From Curvularia sp. ZM96 (taxonomy: Eukaryota > Ascomycota > Dothideomycetes > Pleosporales > Pleosporaceae): a stretch of 64,000 nucleotides of DNA. This document shows, in pieces, positions 56,402 through 64,000 of this stretch. The translations under genes were made by a program, and so were the position numbers. The stretch spans positions 2,914,001 through 2,978,000 of the forward strand of contig JAJGBQ010000004.1 of NCBI GenBank assembly GCA_022457065.1, read 5' to 3'. Each line of letters opens with the position of its first letter. Position 1 is the stretch's first letter. The notes beneath the pieces are model-generated. The model did not search any database, was not told the origin of the DNA, and saw only the letters and a list, made by a program, of their open reading frames with translations.

Positions 56402-57880
56402 TCATGTCTTATAGATAAGTCTGGGTCCACTCCTCAAGAATCGAACGATCATCAAGACTGTAGCGCAGGCAGCAAGGCATGAGCCGCAAAATAACTGAAC
56501 CCCAAGGTACGACCCGGTACTGTTCAGTATAGCACCCCCCACCGGAGTCCCAATGAGCAAAGCTATGGACTCAAGCGCAAAACACATGCCAAGCCGAGTT
56601 CCGAGTTCGCGAAAGTCCGTTGTGATAGTCATCATGACTACTGGTATTAGGGATACAAAGCCTCCAGAAAAGAATCCGTACAACGCAGAAAGTGCAATGA
56701 TGCCAGAAGTACTACTAACGGCAATCCAGCAATAGGCTAGTGCAGTCGTGATCGCTAGGGCCGGAATAAGCATATTAAGGCTCCCCGTGTGATCGGCGAC
56801 GAAGTTAGGGATGACTCGGCCTATTGTCGATGCGGCATTTAATATCGCTACAAGATAGAAACCAAGGTTGTCGTCCACGATCTTAGTCTCAATAGCATAG
56901 GGCTGAACATACACTAGGAAGTTATAGAAGCCAAGGAAGCCCAGGAAGCATGACAGGCAAAAGAACGTGTACTGAAGTTCTCTAAACGCCGAGAGATGTA
57001 AAAGAGCCCGTTTTTCTTGTGGTTGGAAGCGCAGCCGCATGGTAGAAACCGAAATAGCGCAAGTCGCGAGCGTTAGAAAGCTTACAACACGAGTCGCCCA
57101 AGGGAAGCCAATCTTTCCTTGAAGTTGGTGGAATACAATTGGGTAGAGGACACCCCCAATACTACTCCCGGATGCTGCGATGCCGTTTGCGAGGGCTCGT
57201 CTTTTCTTGAAGTATTGCGGCAACAACGCCACTGACGGCACGAACAGACACCCAGTGCCAATTCCGACACAGATACCTTGCGAAAGCATTATCTGATAGT
57301 ACTCCTTCGAGAAGCTTGTCATAAGCATGCCAAACCAGACTAAAAGACTGCCGGTTGGGAGCAATGCATAGAAGTATCCTGCGTCGAAGAGAGGTCCGCT
57401 GATGACGCCGACTAACATAAGTAGAGCTGATTGCACAGAACCAATCCAAGCAATCGATGATGGTGACTTGTCTGATAGAGTATACTGCTCGTAATACGTT
57501 TGGAATACCCCAAAGATGTTGATAATACCCCTAGCGGCGGCCGAGTTAGAAATAGCTGGACCTGGAATAGAGTCCTGGAGAGGAAGATGACAAAGTAGGG
57601 GTAAAAGAAAGGGCAGTGCATACCATGAGTTGAAGTACAGAAAGAAGGCGCCTAAGACCTGCAGCCATGCTGTGACACCAACATCAAAGTCCTGCTCTTC
57701 ATCCTTGTATTCGATGGTGTTTGGCACTACTGAAGGATGCCTCATTATCATGCAGGGGCTTTCTCCATCTTTTTCGTTCGGATTTATGGTGGAAAAAATC
57801 TTTGGCTCCGTAAAAGTCTCGCTAAATCGATTGTGTGCCTCATGATTAGTTTCAGACACCATGGTTTCCAAAATCGGCAC
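56402..57880 (-). CDS. MFS monocarboxylate transporter-like (MCT/Mch family)
   Basis: The frame is open over the whole length, but a 93-bp intron (57623-57531, GTATGC..TAG) is inferred: removing it joins FNSW to GIINIFGVFQTYYE, the normal TM1 of fungal MCT-like carriers, and drops 31 residues without homology. Exons are then 57880-57624 and 57530-56402, for 461 residues. SSIAWIGSVQS, the GIGTGCLF block, KKRRALANGIAASGSSIGG and LNAASTIGRVIPNF are hallmarks of this group. Known members are proposed to carry monocarboxylates or metabolite intermediates; some belong to biosynthetic clusters. The second ATG at 57862 is an alternative start. Confidence 0.88.
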   Translation of the reverse strand: MPILETMVSETNHEAHNRFSETFTEPKIFSTINPNEKDGESPCMIMRHPSVVPNTIEYKDEEQDFDVGVTAWLQVLGAFFLYFNSWYALPFLLPLLCHLPLQDSIPGPAISNSAAARGIINIFGVFQTYYEQYTLSDKSPSSIAWIGSVQSALLMLVGVISGPLFDAGYFYALLPTGSLLVWFGMLMTSFSKEYYQIMLSQGICVGIGTGCLFVPSVALLPQYFKKRRALANGIAASGSSIGGVLYPIVFHQLQGKIGFPWATRVVSFLTLATCAISVSTMRLRFQPQEKRALLHLSAFRELQYTFFCLSCFLGFLGFYNFLVYVQPYAIETKIVDDNLGFYLVAILNAASTIGRVIPNFVADHTGSLNMLIPALAITTALAYCWIAVSSTSGIIALSALYGFFSGGFVSLIPVVMMTITTDFRELGTRLGMCFALESIALLIGTPVGGAILNSTGSYLGVQLFCGSCLAACATVLMIVRFLRSGPRLIYKT

Positions 57881-59041
57881 GCCTGTTTGCGCCGTGGTTT
57901 GTATTGCTTTGAGTGTAATCAGAAGGGGTTTCCTGTTGCTTCACAGACAGATTACCGTGATAATCAGAATGTTGGTGCAAATGAGGATACTCTTAGACCA
58001 CACTATGTGAACTGATTGTCGGCGGGCGTCTTAATTTGTTACCCACTATTCGGGTGTGAGGAAGGGAGAAGATGTTATGAACTGACCAAAAGATGAACGA
58101 GGTGACAAGACCACCACCACTTATTTACTATCGGAAACAGGAATGGCCTACCAATCTTAATGTTTAGTTGCCACCATTCAACGATGAACAAGGAAAAAAA
58201 CAATACTACACTAACCCTAAACTGACGCAGCGACTTTCGCAATTAAAAAGCCTTAATCCTACCAAAAATCAGAGAACTATGATAGGCCCGTGTCGCAAGC
58301 CAGACATTGTCATGAGCACGTGCGAGAACTAGCTGCATTAGTAATTTTTCTGCGCTTCCTGCAAACAAGCAACGACTAGGGTGATCATACATACATCAAT
58401 CTCAGTCACACACAATATACCGTATTTTCACCCATTTGGCGTGACCAATTACCCCCGCACACAAAATTGCGACAGCCCGCTATCATGCCCCATACGGTAA
58501 TCAATTCCTCAAGCTCTGTTTGAAGTGTTGTTTAATTGGCCATAACAACCTGGAATTCTATGTTGTTACTCGTTCCTAGAAGGGCGTGCCAATCACGCTA
58601 CTCTGCGCGAATCTGCACACTAACCACAGCCTTCGACCTATGGCCGTGCTTGCTATCTTATCTGTGGGGCACATGTCGTTCAGAAGGGCGTGTCCTTGCA
58701 TTTTCATCTATCTACCCAGGTATGTCAGGCTCACTCCTTGTGGAAAAAAAGGTACCTAGCTGAAGCCAGCACATGACCCCGGAAATAATTCCATGCCTGC
58801 CACGGAAATGATAGAAAACCTCTACCTATGATGGCGTCAGCAATTAAGTCATCGCCCTTTACACACTAGGTAGCTTTCCTTAGTAGTACACGCTTGTTGA
58901 GTAGTTTTGGGGTCTGCAGGTCGCACAAGAACGGCCGTATAAGACCTGCAGCCCGAAACTAGAGGTTAATGAGTGATGTATATTCCTCTCTACTACTCTT
59001 TTTTCCCTATCCGCATTATCCTTTTCAGCAAGTCACCTCAC
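57881..59041. other. Divergent intergenic region
   Basis: About 1.2 kb between the MFS gene and the beta-propeller gene. A/T-rich with scattered short frames; nothing recognised. Confidence 0.4.
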
Positions 59042-60605
59042 ATGCACCTATTTAAAATAGCTTGCGTACTTGCCTTTGGTGTACTATGTGCCAAGGCACA
59101 GGTTCAGGCTCCTGCGAATTTTGGAGATGCAACACCTATCTCCGACACTGATAGAATATACACCGGCGATCAGTCTTCCAACACGATCACAGTAATAAAG
59201 CCATCCACTGGAGAGGTGCTTGGTACAATTTCTCTTGGGGAGGAACGTTTGACTAATGTGCTAAACCCTCAATACGTTCGTTCCGTCAATTCTCATGGTT
59301 TGGGCTTTTCTCGAGATGGAAAATATATTGTGTCCTTGAGTGTTACCAGCAATACCGTTACAGTAATTCGTTGCATAGACAACAGTATCGTGTCCCAGAC
59401 GTTTGTTGATCGTAACGCGCATGAGGCGTTTTTTACTGCCGACAATCGTACCATTTGGGTCGGGACAAGGTATTTTCTAGAGGGTGCACTCCAAATGAGT
59501 TATACTGTATGCTGATTCAGTTTACAGAGGGGTCGATCGAATCGACATTGTTGATGGAATTCAGGGGGGAGTAATCGGAACAATTGATAGTTGGGGTATG
59601 CAAGCGTCTCCACTTTACTACCCATTGCTGAGAGCTACCATTAATCATGATACAGGAGGACCAAGCAAAGTTTTGTTTAGCCCAGATGGAAAGACCGCAT
59701 ATGCAAACCACATGCGCTCCTCGTCGGTGTCAGTGATTGATGTTCAGAGTCGGACGGTTGTTCATAACATCACGGACTTGGCCGACGCCTTTTCTTCCGA
59801 TATGATGATCTCGGCTGATGGAAAGCGGTTGTGGGCTGCACACAAAATGGTTGGCAAAGTTTCAATTATTTCCCTCACCCAGCGAAAGGTCATCAGCATT
59901 CTCGACACCGGCCCAGAAACCAACCACCCGAACTTTGCGGATATCAATGGGACTGTTCACGGTTTTGTGACGGTGGCTGCTTTGAATCTTACCAAAGTCT
60001 ACATGCAACCAGATCCGGAGACGAAGCCGGTCTATCTCACTTCCATCATGGCTAGTGGCATAGAACCACATGGTTTATGGCCTAGTCCGGACAATACTCA
60101 CATGTACATTGTCAACGAACACAGTGATACAGTTGATTTCGTAAGTTTGTCAACAATGACTGTAGAGAAGACGGTCAATGTTGGGCAGGAGGGCCAAGCT
60201 TTGGTCTACGTGGCAGGGGCTGTTCCAGAAGGATACGGTGCTGGAACTAAGGGTCTAGGCCGTCAGGGGCTTTTTACGCGACCGACTTTAAACAAGATAA
60301 TCACGGGAGAACGAAAAGGCAACAAGACCTCCTCTGCACTAATCACCATCAGGCCTCAACTCGGATTGGACATGTTTCAAGTCATTGGAAGGGACTTGGA
60401 GCTCAATGCGACATACACAATCTCAGGAAGTTGTTGGCGATGTAATGGGCTTCAAATACCACTAGTCGAGTTCTCAGCAAGCGCAAAGACAAGCGTAGAC
60501 TGTGGGACGGCGCCGCAGGTCCTTGCTTTCTTCAAGTTTAATGGTGTCTACGATGTGGACTCCTTACAGCTACAAAAACACAACTCTACGATAGGCGAGA
60601 CTTGA
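59042..60605 (+). CDS. Secreted YVTN-type beta-propeller protein
   Basis: Three exons, 59042-59469, 59528-59595 and 59656-60605, give 481 residues. A signal peptide (MHLFKIACVLAFGVLCAKAQ) starts at 59042; an upstream in-frame ATG at 58973 would spoil it. Repeats of the form SPDGKTAYAxN...SVSVIDVQSRTVV recur through the protein: GDQSSNTITVIKPSTGEVLG, ISADGKRLWAAH, WPSPDNTHMYIVNEHSDTV. They match the YVTN/YncE beta-propeller family, found in cell-surface and secreted proteins that bind ligands. The C-terminal 150 residues are non-repeat and Cys-containing (GSCWRCNG). A lactonase-like function is an alternative, not supported by specific residues. Confidence 0.83.
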
Positions 60606-61182
60606 AGCGCACATTTTATGCATGCGTTTTAGTAGATCTGAATACATAAGACATCATGGTTTTTCGCAGCTGCTTCCCTTTTGGCAGTGTCTACCTAGCT
60701 CACCAGCTCTACTCCGAGCGGTATGCGTGTTCTCCAGACTTGTTGCAGTTTGAATCACATAGCAGCTGCGGTAATCGATGTGTTTTATCCGTTGAAAGTT
60801 TGTTTTATATAGACTATCTTTCTGTATTGAAGTTGCGCACAATGGGCGCCTATTCCTGCTGGTTGGGATAATTGTTTGCCTAGTGCATCATACGGTTAAA
60901 CTATCGCAGTGTCTCTAGGCAGATATGTTCCACACCCGATAGATATCTAGCTACAGTTTTTCTGGGGTTTGGCGATGATGTATTTGCAATTGCAGCTTCG
61001 ATTGGGTCTCGATTGCTACGTAGTGCTATCGCGTGACTTCGGGGATGGGATGGCAAACGCCGACATTTTAACCCTGTCACTTGTCATAGTTAGGGCGTGG
61101 ACTGGACTTGATAAAGTACAAGAGCAACCCACTTTTCACAGATCAGTCTGCCTCCCACGCTTCACTTTCCTAGCTTCGAAGT
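60606..61182. other. Intergenic
   Basis: Spacer between two plus-strand genes. No feature recognised. Confidence 0.45.
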
Positions 61183-61773
61183 ATGACGATCGATCCAGTA
61201 ATTCGCTGTGCTAAGCGCGAAGGTTCGTCCACAGATACCTATTACGAGACGTCCAGGTAGCTAGCTACTAACTGATACCTAACAGATGTACCGACAATAC
61301 TAGCTTTTATGCACGCAACTGCAGCAGAGCAGAATGTTGCGTACGCGGTAAAAGCGACCGAAGCGGATCTATTGAATACTCTTTCTTTTGAAGACGCCTA
61401 CGATAGTACGCAGGGATCCCGCAACACCGTTGGAAAAGCCTTACTAGCCGTGACCCCGGATGGCAAGGTGGCCGGCATGGCAATATACTTTTTTACTTAT
61501 GTGGCGTGGGTTGCAAAACGGGGGGTTTGCCTGGAGGATCTATTCGTGCTTCCCCAATACCGGCGCCAAGGTTATGCGAGGCTTTTGGTGCAGGCAGTCG
61601 CGAAGCAGGCTAAGTCCTCTGGTTGTGTAAGAATGGAATGGCTTTGCTATAAGGAAAACCATCGTGCCTTAAAATTTTACGCAAGTCTCGGTGCCTGTGA
61701 GATGGACAATCTAGCATTCCTGAGATTAGACAAAGAAGCAATGGTAAACCTAACGAACGCCAACCTTGGCTAA
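61183..61773 (+). CDS. GNAT family N-acetyltransferase, diamine/SAT-like
   Basis: Two exons, 61183-61222 and 61286-61773, give 175 residues. The first exon encodes MTIDPVIRCAKRE, and the splice creates the Asp of DVPTILAFMHATA, the usual GNAT N-terminal helix. Without this exon the protein would lack its first strand. Motif A reads LEDLFVLPQYRRQGYARLL with the R-R-Q-G-Y-A loop; NHRALKFYASLGA is the conserved C-terminal helix. The order matches spermidine/spermine or thialysine acetyltransferase-like proteins. It is a cytosolic enzyme and the acceptor amine is not certain. It sits 189 bp from the convergent isochorismatase-like gene. Confidence 0.87.
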
Positions 61774-61962
61774 TAATTAAGGTCCACATTTCATCCATCG
61801 TTTTGATAATCTTCCCTGCCTAGTTGATACTACTCTGAAGTCTTCGAATAGAAGGTGAAACAAGATACTCGCATTTTCCGCTAGATACTAATAGCACAAT
61901 TGATGTACATGGTCAATATTTTCTTGAAATACTCACTGCCCTCCATTCGCGCCCTCACCCCT

Positions 61963-62613
61963 TCAGGGAAAGCCTCGAGCAACCCACTCGTCTGCTTCCA
62001 GTACCTCCGCTTGCTTGGGAAAGACTTTCTCCACCAACAGCCGGTGTACCTCGTCGTCATTGTCCATACACAAGTCGCTGAGCACGGTAAGCCTATAATC
62101 CAGATCCGCAGCCTCGCGGACCGTTGATAGCACCGCGCCCGCAGTAGCCACGCCGCACAGCACGAGATGGTTCACTCCGCGCCCACGCAGCACAGTGGCT
62201 AAGTCTGTGCCAGAAAGAGCAGAGACGCGACGCTTGGTAACGAAGACATCTTCTTGTTGCCTTGTATTACCAGCAGCCTCGCCCCCGTCGGCCTCGGAGG
62301 AAACTACAAGCTCGTCGAAGAGGGCGACGGACTGGTCACCCTCAACAAAGACGTTGGCTGGTGCGTCTTTGAGTCGCGAGGCCATGCTGCTCACTGGGTT
62401 GACCTCAGGTCGACCGGGCCGGAAGGCAACGTTTACGTGTACAATGGTGATGGACGGCTTGTTGCCAGACTTGTTGGTGGACCGTACGGCCTCGAGCAGC
62501 TTGGATGCTCGGTTGATGTATTCCGGTGTCTTGTCCGGAAAGTTGCCCATCATGATGCCCTTTTGTATATCGAGCAGGATGAGGGCGGTATTAGTGGTCG
62601 AAGAGGAAGCCAT
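61963..62613 (-). CDS. Isochorismatase-like cysteine hydrolase family protein (catalytic Cys replaced)
   Basis: Intronless, 216 residues from the ATG at 62613 (upstream in-frame ATG at 62709 gives no homology). The fold motifs are LILLDIQKG (Asp of the catalytic triad), VTKRRVSALSGTDL (Lys), and LCGVATAGAVLSTVREAADLDYRLTVLSD. In the last motif, where Cys hydrolases carry Cys (ATSGCV), the gene encodes Ala (ATAGAV). EntB-type isochorismatases and a large fungal/bacterial subgroup also lack this Cys, so it is probably functional with another chemistry or as a binding protein. It is divergent from the Zn2Cys6 gene at 62911, 297 bp apart. Confidence 0.87.
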   Translation of the reverse strand: MASSSTTNTALILLDIQKGIMMGNFPDKTPEYINRASKLLEAVRSTNKSGNKPSITIVHVNVAFRPGRPEVNPVSSMASRLKDAPANVFVEGDQSVALFDELVVSSEADGGEAAGNTRQQEDVFVTKRRVSALSGTDLATVLRGRGVNHLVLCGVATAGAVLSTVREAADLDYRLTVLSDLCMDNDDEVHRLLVEKVFPKQAEVLEADEWVARGFP

Positions 62614-62910
62614 GACGGAAAGTACTTGGTGGAAAATGAAGTGGAACAAACACTGCAGACTGAAGGTATTGTGAGTGATTCTGAGATTGGGAGTACAAGA
62701 GAAAAGCAATTGAACAGACTTCGAGGAGCGTATTGATGCATTTTATCTCTACAATATCCTATGGTGAGGCACAATATGACGGTATTAAGGGCGGAGTTAG
62801 GGCGCAGTGTTGGGGCCGGCTCGGCTGACGGGTGAGCCGAGCCGAGAAGCTCTCAGCCGACGTCACTCTTGTCAACGCATCCATCTTGATATCCAGCCCC
62901 GATCTAATGG

Positions 62911-64000
62911 ATGGCAGCGGCCATGGCAGACGGTACAAGCAGCTCGCCCGGCCGAAGCACGCGCAGGTCGCGGAACGCGGCCTGCACGCGCTGTCGCAAC
63001 TCCAAAGTGCGCTGCAACCCCAGCTCCACGGCTGGCCAGCCATGCCAGCGGTGCGCCAAGCTCCAACTCCCCTGTGTTGTTGATGCCACACATCGCCGAA
63101 CCACACGCAAGAGGTTGGTATCTCTCTTCTCGGAGGACACGCTACTTTCTCCTTGTTAGTCGTGGTCCTCATCAGCTGACATGGCACCTTGCCAGCCAAC
63201 TCGACCAGCTTGCCCGCGAGGTGCAGGCCATCAAGGAGACGGTGGACAGCAGCCACAGACAGCCGGCACTCCAGAGATTGTCGACGCCAGCATTGTCGAC
63301 GGCTGTATCTGAGCACAATATTCGTCATGGTGACAACGGCGTCCGAGTCGACTATGCACCAGTCGACTCGACGGCAGAGCCCAGCCTACCCAGGGCGCTC
63401 AACTCACAACCCTTCACGGGACCAGAGATTGATGAGCATTTCAACGTGTACGCATATCTCGGCCAGTTATAGCCTCAAGTCTCGTCATGTTGCTGTGAAC
63501 AGGACTAATCATGCCATGCAGGTACTTTCGCCATTTTCACCCGCACTTCCCTATCCTCAGTGACCATGACCCAAACAAGTGTTACGACACAAGCCCCCTC
63601 CTCTTCTGGGTGATTTTGCTCATCTCTTCCCAGCGTCAGCCCACACACAGCAATCCTGCCACAATCCGCCTTCTCACAGAGCACGTCAAGCACGAGATTG
63701 ATATCGCAGTACCTAAGGTGCCTCAGCCCCTAACCCAGCTATACGCTATACTCCTTGTCGCTGCGTGGGGGTTGTATCCAGGTGTCCGCTTCATCAACGA
63801 TCCGGCCTACTGGTTGAGCGGCATTGCCGTCAACTCCTGCCTGCTGCTCGGCTTCCACACTGGTGCTGGGCGACACCACGACTACAGCCATGCCACTCTC
63901 GCCACCAGCTCATCGGACGAGGAAGCTGCTGTGACATGGGCAGCTTCTAGTATATTGAATCGAAGGTGCCTTCCGAATCCGTGCTGCAAACAGCAATCTC
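62911..64000 (+). CDS. Zn2Cys6 transcription factor, 3' partial
   Basis: Exons 62911-63113, 63160-63447 and 63522 to the window edge are read. The zinc cluster near the N-terminus is ACTRCRNSKVRC followed by QPCQRCAKLQLPC, with six Cys. A coiled-coil segment (ASQLDQLAREVQAIKETV) follows, as in dimeric Gal4-type proteins. The third exon begins the fungal-specific TF domain with YFRHFHPHFPIL. Near the right edge (after about 63940) the frame continues as ILNRRCLP, but the adjacent frame reads VPSESVLQTAI, which is more family-like; an unrecognised intron or frameshift may lie here. The gene continues beyond the window. Divergent from the isochorismatase-like gene. Confidence 0.82.

Noticed and set aside
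1..64000. CRISPR arrays, bacterial operons, riboswitches or prophage elements
   Set aside because: The window is eukaryotic with spliceosomal introns; no regularly spaced direct repeats were seen.

Overview
The window is nuclear DNA from a filamentous ascomycete, most probably a Dothideomycete of the Pleosporales type. Genes carry short introns (about 45-110 bp) with GT..AG ends and CTAAC/CTGAC-like branch sites. The gene content is typically fungal: Zn2Cys6 regulators, MFS carriers, a P450, a LaeA-like methyltransferase, a terpene synthase and secreted carbohydrate-active enzymes. The species assignment is inferred from gene style only. All exon joins were read by eye from splice sites and frame continuity.

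Left part (1-22 kb): a 5'-cut secreted S41-type protease, an APC-family amino acid permease, a gene-poor 2.5 kb stretch, a GNAT acetyltransferase, a type II membrane GT8-like glycosyltransferase, a seven-exon cytochrome P450 divergent from a ten-exon SAM methyltransferase, a very large CTK1/CDK12-type kinase with an RS/RD-rich N-terminal half, and a secreted M14 zinc carboxypeptidase.

Middle part (22-39 kb): three secreted polysaccharide- or ester-acting enzymes (BNR-4 protein, GH30, CE1-like esterase) mixed with a small Rieske protein, a multi-span membrane protein, a coiled-coil protein and an AT-hook protein. An intron-containing tRNA-Gly(GCC) closes this part at 39.1 kb.

Right-centre (39.9-49.3 kb) is the most interesting stretch. 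It holds a broken FAD monooxygenase, a 51-bp inverted repeat, a bifunctional (cyclase plus prenyltransferase) terpene synthase whose C-terminus looks eroded, a small secreted double-psi-barrel-like protein, a Zn2Cys6 regulator and a divergent TauD/TfdA dioxygenase. It reads as a sesterterpene/diterpene-type gene cluster that is either decaying or unusual.

Right end (49.5-64 kb): an orphan membrane protein, a GNAT pseudogene, an amidohydrolase next to an ACS-type MFS carrier, a monocarboxylate-type MFS carrier, a secreted YVTN beta-propeller protein, a second GNAT enzyme, an isochorismatase-like hydrolase lacking the usual cysteine, and a second Zn2Cys6 regulator cut by the window end.
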